From: Methylopila sp. 73B
GTDB taxonomy: Bacteria > Pseudomonadota > Alphaproteobacteria > Rhizobiales > Methylopilaceae
Reading direction: 5' to 3'
DNA length: 64,000 nt
NCBI RefSeq assembly: GCF_000526315.1
Contig: NZ_JAFV01000001.1
Location: 2,356,001-2,420,000 of the forward strand
This document shows positions 36,695 to 47,497 of this stretch, in pieces. A program made the position numbers and the translations under genes. Below the pieces are notes generated by a model. That model was given only the letters and a program-made list of their open reading frames with translations. It did no database searches and had not been told where the DNA came from. Within the stretch, counting starts at the first letter, position 1. Each line of letters begins with the position of its first letter.

Positions 36695-37564
36695 TCACCA
36701 CGCAAGCTTCGGCGTGACCGCGACCGGGGTGTCGCCGTTTTCCGCGAACAGCGCCGCGAGCTTTTCGGGGTCCGGCGCGCCGGGGCCAAGCTCCTCGGCG
36801 TGGATGCCGTCCGCCACGAACAGGCAGTCGATGCCCGCCGCCGCGGCGCCCGCGAGGTCGGTGCGCACCGCGTCGCCGATCGCGATGATGCGGGAGCGGT
36901 CGACCGCGCGCTTGGCGATGTCGGAGGCGACGGCGATCGCGGCGTCGTAGATCGGGGCGTAGGGCTTGCCGGCGTAGTGGGTCTCGCCGCCCATGTCCCG
37001 GTACATGTCGGCGATCGCGCCGGCGCACCAGATCAGGTCGTCGCCGATCTGCACCACCAGGTCGGGGTTGGCGCAGATCAGCGGCATGCCGCGGTCCTTC
37101 AGCTCCTCGAGCAGCGGGCGGTAGTCCTCCGGCTCCTCGGTCCGGTCGTCGAACAGGCCGGTCACCACCGCGAGCGGCGCCTCCTCCACGCTCACGCGCT
37201 CGATGCGCTCGTCGCCGAACAGCGGCACGTCGCGCATCGGCCCGATGTGGTGGACGCGGGCGACGCCGCGCTCCGCCAGCATGTGGTGGGTGACGTCGCC
37301 CGAGGTGATCACCGCATCCCAGGCGCTGCGCGGCACGCCGTAGCCGTCGAGGTGGTCGATCACCCACTCGCTGTCGCGCGGCGCGTTCGAGATCAGCACC
37401 ACGACGCCGCCTTGGGCGCGGAACCGCGTCAGCGCGTCCCCCGCCTCCGCATGGGCCGCGACGCCGTTGTGCAGCACGCCCCAGACGTCGCACAGCGCGA
37501 CGTCGTAGGCGGAGGCGAGCGGCGCGAACCGCGCGAAGACGGGGGAGTCGGAGATGTCGGTCAT
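36695..37564 (-). CDS. HAD-type hydrolase, TIGR01459 family (289 aa)
   Basis: The first HAD motif is DVALCDVWGVLHNGV with the nucleophile aspartate pair around residue 24-26; the second is LISNAPRDS; the third lies around GKPYAPIYDAAI and the last around IAIGDAVRTDLAGA. These match the NagD-like class IIA subfamily TIGR01459, found in alphaproteobacteria. The substrate is unknown. Length is normal. It is convergent with purD. Confidence 0.88.
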   Translation of the reverse strand: MTDISDSPVFARFAPLASAYDVALCDVWGVLHNGVAAHAEAGDALTRFRAQGGVVVLISNAPRDSEWVIDHLDGYGVPRSAWDAVITSGDVTHHMLAERGVARVHHIGPMRDVPLFGDERIERVSVEEAPLAVVTGLFDDRTEEPEDYRPLLEELKDRGMPLICANPDLVVQIGDDLIWCAGAIADMYRDMGGETHYAGKPYAPIYDAAIAVASDIAKRAVDRSRIIAIGDAVRTDLAGAAAAGIDCLFVADGIHAEELGPGAPDPEKLAALFAENGDTPVAVTPKLAW

Positions 37565-37595
37565 GAGGGCGCCCTAGAGCCGCGGCGGAGCGCCG

Positions 37596-39065
37596 TCAAG
37601 CGCGGCGGGGAAAGGCATGAGGCGTGAACGCGCGGGTGACGCCATCCGATCCCGCCTCGCCGGCTTCTCCGCCCTCGCCGCGCACCGGCCTCGGCACGCC
37701 GAACAGGAAGCCCTGCGCCGCCTTGACGTCGAGATCGAGCAGCTCCGGCGTGGTGCGCTCCTCCTCCACATGGGTCGCGATCAGGTCGACGCCGTCTCGG
37801 GCGAGCAGGTTGGGCAGGTCGGCGGGGTGCACCGGCAGGTTCCGCGCCGTGTCGGGGTCGAGCAGCGTCGCCGCCGGAACCTTCACGAAGCGCACGCCGC
37901 GGGCGGCGAGATCGCGGCCGTCGAGCCGCAGGTTCGCGACCTGGTCGATGGAGAACCGCACGCCCTTCGCGGCCAGCGCGTCGCGGTTCTCGCGCTCGAG
38001 CGCGCCGAGGCCGTCGAAGGCGGACTGGGTGAGCTCCAGCACGAGCAACCGCGCGAGCTCCGGCGAGCCGTCGATATAGGTCGCGACGTCGCGCGCGACC
38101 CGATCGTCGGCGAGGGTCTCGGAGGCGATGTTGACGAAGATGCGGACGCCCCGCCCGCGGGCGTTGAGGCGGTGCGCGACCCGAGCGGCGCGCTCGATCG
38201 CACGGCGGTCGATCTCGACCAGCCTTCCTTCCGCGGCCGCGGAAGGAAGGAACTCCTCGGGCAGCACCAGCCCGTCCGGCTCCCGCAGCCGGGAGAAGCC
38301 CTCATAGTGCAGGATCCGGCGGTTCGGCAGCGCCACCACGGGCTGGAGGTAGAAGTCGACGCGGTCGTCCCGCAGCGCCAGCTCGACGCGCGCCGCGAGG
38401 CCGCGGTCGGCCGCGCCGGCGTAGCCCTGGGTCTCGTCCTCGGCTTCCGCGGGGTCGAACGGATCCGGCGCCTGCGGCTTCGAGGGCGAGGCCACGGCCT
38501 CCGTGCGGCGCGCCCGGCGCGGGGGCGCGGGCGGCGGCGGCGGGATCAGCGGACGGGCCTCGGCGACCGGCGCCGCAGCCGCCGCCGCCGGCTCGGAGGC
38601 CCGGGCCGGCTGCGCGGGGAGCGCCTCGGCCGGCGTCGCGAGGGTCGCGACCGGCGCCGGCCGCGGGGCCTTCAGCCGCAGCAGCGCCGCGTCGTGCTTT
38701 GCGACCTCCTTGGCGACCGAGGTCACCAGACCGCCCAGCGCCGCGATCTCCTCCACCAGCGGCCGGCTCGCGGCCTTGGCGCGGTCGGAGACCGCCGCGT
38801 CGAGGGTCGAGAGCCGCACGTCGAGGGTCTCGATCCGGCTCTGCAGCTCGGTCACCAGGCGGTCGAGGTCGTCGACGCGTTCGAGCTCCGCCCCCGGCGC
38901 CCGCGCGAAGGCCATGTGGAGCACGGCCATCCCGGCCAGCGCGGCGAGCCCGACGAGCATGCCCTCGGCGAGGCCGAAACCGAGGCCGAAGCTCGCCATG
39001 ATGGCGACGCAGGCCGCCGTCACCGTCATGGCGACGGCGACGAAGACATCGGCGGGCTTGAACAT
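37596..39065 (-). CDS. TipF-like membrane coiled-coil protein with degenerate EAL domain (489 aa)
   Basis: Two N-terminal membrane helices (VFVAVAMTVTAACVAIMA, LVGLAALAGMAVLHMA) precede a coiled coil (about 70-130), a Pro/Ala-rich linker and a C-terminal EAL domain. The EAL motif reads YEGFSRLR; the Glu, the Asn (FVNIAS) and Gln residues are kept but DDFG is replaced by IDQVAN. The domain probably binds cyclic di-GMP without cutting it. This layout is that of Caulobacter TipF, which positions flagellar assembly. ATG 39065 is chosen; ATG 39074 is possible. No flagellar genes are in the window. Confidence 0.78.
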   Translation of the reverse strand: MFKPADVFVAVAMTVTAACVAIMASFGLGFGLAEGMLVGLAALAGMAVLHMAFARAPGAELERVDDLDRLVTELQSRIETLDVRLSTLDAAVSDRAKAASRPLVEEIAALGGLVTSVAKEVAKHDAALLRLKAPRPAPVATLATPAEALPAQPARASEPAAAAAAPVAEARPLIPPPPPAPPRRARRTEAVASPSKPQAPDPFDPAEAEDETQGYAGAADRGLAARVELALRDDRVDFYLQPVVALPNRRILHYEGFSRLREPDGLVLPEEFLPSAAAEGRLVEIDRRAIERAARVAHRLNARGRGVRIFVNIASETLADDRVARDVATYIDGSPELARLLVLELTQSAFDGLGALERENRDALAAKGVRFSIDQVANLRLDGRDLAARGVRFVKVPAATLLDPDTARNLPVHPADLPNLLARDGVDLIATHVEEERTTPELLDLDVKAAQGFLFGVPRPVRGEGGEAGEAGSDGVTRAFTPHAFPRRA

Positions 39066-39210
39066 TGGCGTCATCCGGGCAAAAGGCCTTGGCGACCATC
39101 GCAGATTCGCGATTCCGCAGCCAACCCGTCGTCGTCCGGGCCGCGGTTCCCCACATGATGTGGCGAAGACGGCCGACGACGTCGGTCGAACGCCCGGAGA
39201 GGAGAGACCC

Positions 39211-39417
39211 ATGATCGTTCTGGATGTGTCCGGCATGACCTGCGACGGCTGCTCGAAGTCGGTCCAGTCCGCGCTCTCCGCGCGCGATCCCGACGCGGTC
39301 GTGGTCGTCAACCGCATGGCCGGCCGGGTCTCGGCCGACACCACCCTCAGCGCGGAGGAGGCGATCGCCGCGATCGAGGCCGCCGGCTACGACGCGCAGC
39401 TCGCCGTCACCGGCTGA
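39211..39417 (+). CDS. copZ: Heavy-metal-associated (HMA) copper chaperone, CopZ-like (68 aa)
   Basis: A single ferredoxin-like HMA domain with the metal motif GMTCDGCSKSV. It should bind Cu(I) through the two cysteines and hand it to a partner ATPase, none of which is in the window. A GGAGAGG site lies just before ATG 39211. The palindrome CCACATGATGTGG at 39151-39163 in the upstream gap could be an operator. Confidence 0.88.
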   Translation: MIVLDVSGMTCDGCSKSVQSALSARDPDAVVVVNRMAGRVSADTTLSAEEAIAAIEAAGYDAQLAVTG

Positions 39418-39521
39418 AACGCGGCTCTCGCTCACCTTTCGTTTACCCTGTTTCGCCAAGGTGACGCATCGGCGCGCCGCTTCGTGCGCGCTCCAGCGGA
39501 TCGAGGTTTGCAGGGCATGGC

Positions 39522-40910
<1,389 letters not shown>

Positions 40911-41036
40911 ACCCGCGGGATCGCTCCGGCGCCGCGCCGAAAGCGCCCGTCCGCGCCCCAGCCTCGCGCCGGGCCCGGCTTGACGCGCGATCCGGGATGG
41001 GGCCAGCGTCGCCGGCGTTCACCCGGATCCCCCCTG

Positions 41037-42164
41037 ATGCCCGACACATTCGATCTCGCCGTCGTCGGCGGCGGCGTTCTCGGCCTCGCCCACGCGCTCG
41101 CGGCCGCCCGCAGCGGCCGGCGGGTCGTCGTCGTCGACCGCGAGGGCCGCGCCAACGGCGCCTCCGTGCGCATGCCGGGCATCGTCGGCGTCACCGGCCA
41201 GCCCGCGGGCGGCGCGTGGCGGCGGGCGAAACGCTCCCGCGACGTCTGGGCCGACGTCGCGGCGCAGGCGAGCGTCCGCATCGAGCACGAGGGCCTCGCC
41301 ATCGTCGCGCGGCGTCCGGAGGCCGCCTCCGCGCTCGAGGCCTTCATGGCGACCGAGATGGGCGAGGACTGCACGCTCTACGCCGCCGAAGACGGCCACG
41401 CGCTATTCCCGCAGTTCAAGGGCGCGATGTCGGCGGTGTTCTGGAGCCCGCACGAGCTGCGCGTGGAGGCGAAAAGCGCGATGCCGAAGATCGCCGCGTG
41501 GCTGGCGGAGGCCCACGACGTCGCGTTCCGCTGGGAGACCGCGGTGACCGCGGTCGAGGGAACGCGGCTCACGACCTCGCGCGGGGCGATCGAAGCCGAG
41601 GCGATCGTGGTGTGCCCCGGCGACGACTTCCGGTCGCTGTTCGGCGAGACGCTCGCGAGGGCCGGCCTCGTTCGCGCCAAGAGTCATATGCTGCGAGTGC
41701 GTCCGGAGGAGGGTTTCGAACTCCCCGGCGCCGTCGCGACCGACCTAAGCCTCATCCGCCTCCCCGGCTTCGCCGAGCTGCCGGAGGCCTCCGCCCTACG
41801 CGCGCGGCTCGAGGCCGAGCAGCCCGAGCACCTGGCCCATGGCGTCGCCCTGATCGCGACCCAGTCGGCGGACGACACGCTGGTGCTTGGCGCGAGCCGG
41901 CAGGTGGACGCGACGCCCGACCCGTTCCAGACGCAGGCGATCGACGAGCTGATCCTCGAGGAGTTCGCGGCCGTGTTCGGCAAGCGTCCGAAGGCGGTGC
42001 TGTCGCGCTGGACCGGCACCTACGCCTTCAATCCCGAACGCCCTGTGGTGGTCGAGGCGCCCGCGCCGAACGTGCGCGTCGTGGTCGCGGCCTCCGGGGC
42101 GGGGGCGACCGGCGCTTTCGCGATTGGCGAGGAGACGATCGCCGACCTATTCGGCAAGGGCTGA
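41037..42164 (+). CDS. TIGR03364-family FAD-dependent oxidoreductase (375 aa)
   Basis: The FAD motif FDLAVVGGGVLGLAHALAAAR begins at residue 4 and a DAO-type fold follows. The length and the RMPGIVGVTGQPAGGAWRRA segment fit TIGR03364, a family of amine or aminophosphonate oxidases associated in some genomes with phosphonate catabolism. No phosphonate gene is present, so the substrate is open. ATG 41037 is chosen because it puts the Rossmann motif at the terminus. Confidence 0.82.
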   Translation: MPDTFDLAVVGGGVLGLAHALAAARSGRRVVVVDREGRANGASVRMPGIVGVTGQPAGGAWRRAKRSRDVWADVAAQASVRIEHEGLAIVARRPEAASALEAFMATEMGEDCTLYAAEDGHALFPQFKGAMSAVFWSPHELRVEAKSAMPKIAAWLAEAHDVAFRWETAVTAVEGTRLTTSRGAIEAEAIVVCPGDDFRSLFGETLARAGLVRAKSHMLRVRPEEGFELPGAVATDLSLIRLPGFAELPEASALRARLEAEQPEHLAHGVALIATQSADDTLVLGASRQVDATPDPFQTQAIDELILEEFAAVFGKRPKAVLSRWTGTYAFNPERPVVVEAPAPNVRVVVAASGAGATGAFAIGEETIADLFGKG

Positions 42165-42353
42165 CCGTTCGTTTGGAAAAGAAGGTTTGGACTGTACGTG
42201 GCGCGTGCTTCGACAGCCCGTCTTCTCAATCTCAAACAGACACTGAGGGCTCCGGGCGGAACGGACGCGCCGGCCGGCTCCGTTGCCGTTCCCAGCCGGC
42301 TGCGCTAGGGAGCGGGTCCGTTTCGAGACCTTCGCCTTGCCTGGACACGCCCG

Positions 42354-43835
42354 ATGAACGCCCGCCGCACCGATCTGACCCAGGCGCGCACGCCGCGCGG
42401 CTTCGCCGACCGCGGCGCGGCCGAGCTCGCCGCGACCCGCGCCATGGCGGAGCGCATCCGCGCGACCTATGAGCTCTGGGGCTTCGAGGAGGTCGAGACG
42501 CCGTTCTTCGAGTACACCGACGCGCTGGGTAAGTTCCTGCCGGACCAGGACCGCCCCAACGCCGGCGTGTTCTCGCTGCAGGACGACGACCAGCAGTGGA
42601 TGTCGTTGCGCTACGACCTGACGGCGCCGCTCGCCCGCCACGTGGCGGAGAACTTCCAGAAGCTCGCGAAGCCCTACCGCAGCTATCGCTTCGGCCCCGT
42701 GTTCCGCAACGAGAAGCCGGGCCCGGGCCGCTTCCGCCAGTTCCTGCAGTTCGACGCCGACATCGTGGGCGCGCCGTCGGTCTCGGCCGACGCCGAGATG
42801 TGCATGATGATGGCCGACGCGATCGAAGCTGTCGGCGTCAAGCGCGGCGACTACGTGATCAAGGTCAACAACCGCAAGATTCTGGACGGCGTGATGGAAG
42901 CGATCGGCCTCGGCGGCGAGGAGAACGCCGGGCGAAGGCTGACGGTGCTGCGTGCGATCGACAAGCTGGACCGGCTGGGCCCGAACGGCGTGCGCGCGCT
43001 GCTCGGCGCCGGCCGCAAGGACGAGAGCGGCGACTTCACCAAGGGCGCGGGGCTGGATGAGGCCGGGGCCGCGCGGGTGCTGTCGATCCTCGAGGCCAAG
43101 CGCTCGACCAACGCCGAAACCGCGGAAGCGCTCGCGGCCGAGTTCGCCGCCACGCCTGTGGGCGCCGAAGGCGCGAGCGAGCTGAAGGAGATCGCCGATC
43201 TTCTCGCCGCCGCCGGCTACGACGGCCGCGTGTCGGTCGACCCCTCGGTCGTCCGCGGCCTCGAATACTACACAGGTCCGGTCTACGAAGCCGAGCTGAC
43301 CTTCCAGATCGCCGGCGACGACGGCAAGCCGATCCAGTTCGGCTCGGTCGGCGGCGGCGGGCGCTACGACGGGCTGGTGGGCCGCTTCATGGCGGAGAAC
43401 ACGCCGGCGACCGGCTTCTCCATCGGCGTCTCCCGCCTGCAGGCGGCGCTCCGCGCGCTGGAGGGCGAGACCGCGGAGGCCTCGGCCGGCCCCGTCGTCG
43501 TGCTGGCGTTCGACCGCGACCGCATCGGCGACTCGATGGCGCTCGCGGCGCGGCTGCGGGCCGCGGGGATCAAGTCCGAGGTCTACCTCGGCGGCTCCGG
43601 CATGAAGGCGCAGATGAAGTACGCCGACCGCCGCAAGAGCCCCTGCGTGGTCATGCAGGGCTCGGACGAACGCGAGAAAGGCGAGGTCACGCTGAAGGAC
43701 CTCGTCGAGGGCGCCAAGGCCGCCGCCGCAATCTCCGACCGCGCGGAGTGGACCGAAAGCCGCCCGGCGCAGGTGACCGTGCCCGAGGCGCGGCTGGTGG
43801 AGGAAGTCCAGGCGATCCTCGCCCGGCACCGCTGA
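42354..43835 (+). CDS. hisS: Histidyl-tRNA synthetase (493 aa)
   Basis: This class II synthetase has motif 2 as [18 protein letters not shown] and the His-A block [12 protein letters not shown], with motif 3 near [13 protein letters not shown]. Bacterial HisRS usually carries FRHERPQ-GRYRQF in motif 2 and is about 420-430 residues. The alphaproteobacterial form seen here is longer and differs in this loop, which contacts the tRNA acceptor end. That group is known to charge a tRNA-His with an altered -1/73 pair. The enzyme should be functional. Confidence 0.94.
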   Translation: MNARRTDLTQARTPRGFADRGAAELAATRAMAERIRATYELWGFEEVETPFFEYTDALGKFLPDQDRPNAGVFSLQDDDQQWMSLRYDLTAPLARHVAENFQKLAKPYRSYRFGPVFRNEKPGPGRFRQFLQFDADIVGAPSVSADAEMCMMMADAIEAVGVKRGDYVIKVNNRKILDGVMEAIGLGGEENAGRRLTVLRAIDKLDRLGPNGVRALLGAGRKDESGDFTKGAGLDEAGAARVLSILEAKRSTNAETAEALAAEFAATPVGAEGASELKEIADLLAAAGYDGRVSVDPSVVRGLEYYTGPVYEAELTFQIAGDDGKPIQFGSVGGGGRYDGLVGRFMAENTPATGFSIGVSRLQAALRALEGETAEASAGPVVVLAFDRDRIGDSMALAARLRAAGIKSEVYLGGSGMKAQMKYADRRKSPCVVMQGSDEREKGEVTLKDLVEGAKAAAAISDRAEWTESRPAQVTVPEARLVEEVQAILARHR

Positions 43836-43900
43836 GCGGCGGAAGGGTTGCATCCGCTCACGAAAGGAACGAGCGCCCCAGCTTTCCGAAGGCTCGTTTC

Positions 43901-44049
43901 CCCCCTTGCGGGGAGGGGGTAAGGGTGGGGGTCGTTCCAGAGAGAGCTGTCAGGGCGACGGGACGCTCGCGAGGCCGCGGGCCTCAGACGTGGGGCGCTT
44001 TTCTGCGCCACCCCCCACCCCTAACCCCTCCCCGCAAGGGGGAGGGGGA
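43901..44049. repeat. Fold-back repeat between hisS and the 91-aa gene
   Basis: CCCTTGCGGGGAGGGGGTAAGGGTGGGGG at the left and the reverse complement CCCCCACCCCTAACCCCTCCCCGCAAGGG at the right form arms about 30 bases long, separated by some 85 bases. The element fills the gap between two convergent genes. It is a third repeat family. The sequence CCCCTCCCCGCAAGGGG is a frequent intergenic motif in Rhizobiales as I recall. Confidence 0.7.
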
Positions 44050-44070
44050 CCAAGAGCGTCGCTTGGCCCC

Positions 44071-44346
44071 TTACGCCGTCCCCTTCGCGAGCGCCGCGGC
44101 CACGTCCTCGGGGGTCGCTTGCGCCATCGGCATCATGAGCTTCACGGCTTCGGTCTTGGCGCCGGCGCGCATGATGAGGATGACGGTCTCGGCGCCGCCG
44201 CAGGCGGGATCCCCGCAGGCGATCTCGCTGACCGTCACCGCGTCGTCCTCGCCGAGGCCCAGCGCCTCGCGGGCGTAGGCGGCCACGCGGCGGGAGGCGT
44301 CGGCGCGGGCGGGATCCTCGGCGCGGGAGCGGAAGAACAGGGCCAT
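44071..44346 (-). CDS. Small protein with conserved Cys pair, unknown function (91 aa)
   Basis: The frame runs from ATG 44344-44346 to TAA 44071-44073. It has an N-terminal basic segment (ALFFRSRAEDPARAD), a central VSEIACGDPACGGAETVILIM and a helical end. The CxxxxC segment with ETVI is a family mark I have seen in small alphaproteobacterial proteins, sometimes annotated as nitrate reductase-related, but I do not trust that name. It lies downstream of cydX on the same strand with an 82-base gap. Confidence 0.65.
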   Translation of the reverse strand: MALFFRSRAEDPARADASRRVAAYAREALGLGEDDAVTVSEIACGDPACGGAETVILIMRAGAKTEAVKLMMPMAQATPEDVAAALAKGTA

Positions 44347-44428
44347 GGCCGCGTTCTACGCCAGGAGGCCCTCCCGCGGCCAGAGCCGAAACGCGAGGGG
44401 CGGCCTTGCCGGACGCCCCTCGCCCTGC

Positions 44429-44566
44429 TCAGTCCCGCAGGGGAACCGACGGCTCGCGCAGGGCGTCCGAGACGCGTCGGTCCTCGCGCATCTCGAACCA
44501 CATCGCGTTGAGGATCGCGAAGGCGCAGGCGAGGCCGAGCCCGAGGATCCAGGAGAAGTACCACAT
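44429..44566 (-). CDS. cydX: Cytochrome bd accessory subunit CydX (45 aa)
   Basis: ATG 44564-44566 opens a 45-residue frame with one transmembrane helix (MWYFSWILGLGLACAFAILN) and a basic tail (MWFEMREDRR). CydX/CbdX proteins stabilise the cytochrome bd oxidase hemes. The start lies 12 bases after the cydB stop with an AGGACG site, so it is the third cistron of cydABX. Confidence 0.88.
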   Translation of the reverse strand: MWYFSWILGLGLACAFAILNAMWFEMREDRRVSDALREPSVPLRD

Positions 44567-44578
44567 GGCGGTTCGTCC

Positions 44579-45736
44579 TCAGTAGGCGTTGGGATTGCGG
44601 TCGATCGAGGCGGGCGTGACCGTCCCCCGCATGACCCGGAACACCCAGGCGGTGTAGCCGAGGATCAGCGGAAGGAAGATCGCGGTCGCGAGCAGCATGA
44701 CGAACAGCGTGAGCTGGCTCGACGACGCGTCCCACACCGTCAGGCTCTGCGACGGATCGAGGTTCGAGGGCATCAGGAAGGGAAACAGCGAGAGCCCCGC
44801 GGTCGCGATGATCCCCGCTACGCCCAGGCTCGTGCCGGCGAGCGTGGTCCAGCCGCGGCGCGCAGCGAAGCCGAGGAGCGCCAGCAGCAGTCCGGCCGCC
44901 GCGATCACGGGCGCCGCGATCATCCACGGATGCGCCGCGAAGTTCCCGAGCCAGGCCCCCGCGTGCAGCTCCACCGTCTTGCCGAGCGGGTTCGACGGGC
45001 CCGCCGGATCGACGACGCTGGCGTAGACGTAGCCGTCCATCAGCGCGATCCAGCCGCCGCCGATCGCGAACAGGACGAGCGCCGCCGCCGCCGCCGCCGC
45101 GCCGAACAGCCTGGCGCGCTCGACCACAGCGCCCTGGCAGCGCAGCGTGATCATCGCGGCGCCATGGGCGGCGAGCATGGTGAGGCTGACGAGGCCGGCG
45201 AGCAGCGCGAAGGGGCGCAGCAGGCCCACGAACTTGAGGAAGAACCCGCCTTCGTAGATCGGCCGGAGCGTCGGGTCGAAGCCGTGGGGCACGCCGAGGA
45301 ACAGGTTGCCGACGGCGACGCCGAAGATCAGGGCCGGCACGAAGCCGCCGATGAACAGCGCCCAGTCCCACGCCTCGCGCCAGCGCGGATCATGCACCTT
45401 GCCGCGGAACTTGAAGCCGACCGGCCGCAGGATCAGCGCGAGCAGGATCGCGATCATCGCAAGGTAGAAGCCGGAGAAGCTCGCGGCGTAGAGCGGCGGC
45501 CAGGCGGCGAAGATCGCGCCGCCGCCGAGGATGAGCCAGACCTGGTTGCCTTCCCAGGTCGGGCCGACGAGGTTGATGAGAATGCGGCGCTCGTCGTCGG
45601 TCTTGGCGGCGAAGGGCAGCAGCGCGCCGACGCCGAGGTCGTAGCCGTCCATCAGCGCGAAGCCGATGAGCAGCACGCCGAGCAGCAGCCACCAGATCAG
45701 GCGAAGCGTTTCGTAGTCGAGCGGGATCGTGTGCAT
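44579..45736 (-). CDS. cydB: Cytochrome bd ubiquinol oxidase subunit II (385 aa)
   Basis: This polytopic membrane protein of about nine helices begins with IWWLLLGVLLIGFALMDGYDLGVG and has GNQVWLILGGGAIFAAWPPLYA, both family marks. It forms the high-affinity quinol oxidase with CydA. It follows cydA after 29 bases. Length is normal. Confidence 0.96.
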   Translation of the reverse strand: MHTIPLDYETLRLIWWLLLGVLLIGFALMDGYDLGVGALLPFAAKTDDERRILINLVGPTWEGNQVWLILGGGAIFAAWPPLYAASFSGFYLAMIAILLALILRPVGFKFRGKVHDPRWREAWDWALFIGGFVPALIFGVAVGNLFLGVPHGFDPTLRPIYEGGFFLKFVGLLRPFALLAGLVSLTMLAAHGAAMITLRCQGAVVERARLFGAAAAAAALVLFAIGGGWIALMDGYVYASVVDPAGPSNPLGKTVELHAGAWLGNFAAHPWMIAAPVIAAAGLLLALLGFAARRGWTTLAGTSLGVAGIIATAGLSLFPFLMPSNLDPSQSLTVWDASSSQLTLFVMLLATAIFLPLILGYTAWVFRVMRGTVTPASIDRNPNAY

Positions 45737-45765
45737 GGGTCCGTTCTTTCCTTAAGCGGCCGGTC

Positions 45766-47352
45766 TCAGCGATCCGTCGCCGCCGCGGCGGCGCCCGCGG
45801 GCACGTGGGAGGCGCCGGCGAAGCCGTCGATGAGGACGTTGCGCGTAGACGGGCCGCTCCGGATGATCTTGAGCATGAGGAAGACCATGATCACGGCGAG
45901 CGTCGTGTAGACGGTGAGGAAGAAGCCGAGGCTGATCACGAGGTCGCCGAGCGTCAGGCCCGAGGCCGCGTAGAAGGTCGGCAGCACGCCTTCGACCACC
46001 CAGGGCTGTCGGCCATACTCGGCGACCAGCCAGCCGGCCTCGGCCGCGACCCACGGCAGCGGCAGGCTGAACAGCGCGATCTTGAGCAGGAGAGGGCTCG
46101 AGTCGATGCGGTGGCGCGTCGACAGCCAGAAGGCGATCGCGAAGAAGGCGATGAAGTAGAAGCCGAGCGCGACCATGATCCGGAACGACCAGAACAGCGG
46201 CGCCACGGGGGGGACGGTGTCGAGCGCCGCCTTGCGGATCTCCTCCGGCGTCGCATTGGCGACGTCGGTCCGGTAGCGCTTCAGCAGCAGCGCGTAGCCG
46301 AGGTCATGCCAGTTCTCGGAGAATCGCGCCCGAGCGGCCTGGTCCTTCGGGTCCTTGCGGATCGCGTCGAGGTCCGCCGCCGACGCCATTCCGTTGCGGA
46401 TGCGCGTCTCGGCGTGCTTCACCAGAGGCAGGATGCCGGGAAGCTCGGTGTCCAGGCTGCGGGTCGTGATGAGCCCCAGAACATAGGGGATCTTCACCTC
46501 GAAGCGGTTGCCGTCGGTCCCCGGCAGAGCGAACAGCGTCAGGCCGGCGGGCGCGGGCTCGGTCTCCCACATCGCCTCCATCGCCGCGATCTTCATCTTC
46601 TGATGCTCGGTCGCGACATAGCCGCTCTCGTCGCCCAGCACCACAACCGAGAGGCTGGAGGCGAGGCCGAAGCTGGCCGCCACCGCCATCGAGCGCTTGG
46701 CGAGGTCGAGATGCAGGCCGCGCAGCAGGAAGTAGGCGCTGATCGCCATGACGAACATCGCGCCGGTGACGTAGCCGGCGCTCACCGTGTGGACGAACTT
46801 CGCCTGCGCGACGGGATTGAACAGCACCGCCATGAAGTCGGTGACCTCCATCCGCATCGTGTCCGGATTGAACGTCGCGCCGACCGGGTTCTGCATCCAG
46901 CCGTTGGCGATCAGGATCCAGAGCGCCGAGAAGTTCGCCCCGAGCGCCGTCAGCCAGGTGACCACGAGATGCGCCACCTTCGACAGCCGATCCCAGCCGA
47001 AGAAGAACAGGCCGATGAAGGTCGCCTCCAGAAAGAAGGCCATCAGCCCTTCGATGGCGAGCGGGGCGCCGAAGATGTCGCCGACGTAGTGGCTGTAGTA
47101 GCTCCAGTTCATGCCGAACTGGAACTCCATCACGATGCCGGTCGCGACGCCCATGGCGAAGTTGACGCCGAACAGGGTGCCCCAGAACAGCGTCATGCGC
47201 CGCCAGATCTCGCGGCCGGTCATCACGTAGACGCTCTCCATGATGGCCATCAGGAGGGACAGCCCGAGCGTCAGGGGAATAAAGAGGAAGTGGTACATCG
47301 CCGTCGCCGCGAACTGGAGTCGCGACAGGTCGACGACCGTGAAGTCGATCAT
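45766..47352 (-). CDS. cydA: Cytochrome bd ubiquinol oxidase subunit I, long Q-loop type (528 aa)
   Basis: CydA binds hemes b558, b595 and d. The N-terminal heme-ligand His lies in AMYHFLFIPLTLGLS. The segment KIPYVLGLITTRSLDTE and LGYALLLKRYRTDVANA correspond to the long Q-loop form seen in E. coli, rather than the shorter CIO form. EAGWLVAEYGRQPWVVEGVLPT is conserved. ATG 47352. A FixK/FNR box lies 77 bases before the start. Confidence 0.96.
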   Translation of the reverse strand: MIDFTVVDLSRLQFAATAMYHFLFIPLTLGLSLLMAIMESVYVMTGREIWRRMTLFWGTLFGVNFAMGVATGIVMEFQFGMNWSYYSHYVGDIFGAPLAIEGLMAFFLEATFIGLFFFGWDRLSKVAHLVVTWLTALGANFSALWILIANGWMQNPVGATFNPDTMRMEVTDFMAVLFNPVAQAKFVHTVSAGYVTGAMFVMAISAYFLLRGLHLDLAKRSMAVAASFGLASSLSVVVLGDESGYVATEHQKMKIAAMEAMWETEPAPAGLTLFALPGTDGNRFEVKIPYVLGLITTRSLDTELPGILPLVKHAETRIRNGMASAADLDAIRKDPKDQAARARFSENWHDLGYALLLKRYRTDVANATPEEIRKAALDTVPPVAPLFWSFRIMVALGFYFIAFFAIAFWLSTRHRIDSSPLLLKIALFSLPLPWVAAEAGWLVAEYGRQPWVVEGVLPTFYAASGLTLGDLVISLGFFLTVYTTLAVIMVFLMLKIIRSGPSTRNVLIDGFAGASHVPAGAAAAATDR

Positions 47353-47428
47353 GGGTCCGCCCGCCTATTCTCAAGCCCGGCGCACAGGCCGGATGGGATG
47401 GCGGTACCCTCCCGCCGGCCGCGTCGCT

Positions 47429-47442
47429 TTGATTTGGAACAA
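47429..47442. promoter_or_regulatory. FNR/FixK-type box between cydA and cydD
   Basis: TTGATTTGGAACAA matches TTGAT-N4-ATCAA at nine of ten positions. It lies between divergent cydABX and cydDC. With the usual -41.5 spacing, transcription would start near 47394 (cydA) and 47477 (cydD), the latter 21 bases before the cydD ATG. One box could therefore serve both units. Confidence 0.6.
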
Positions 47443-47497
47443 GGTGAGACAGGAGCCGGCTCCTTAAGCCCTGGAGCGTGATCCGAAAGACAGCTCC

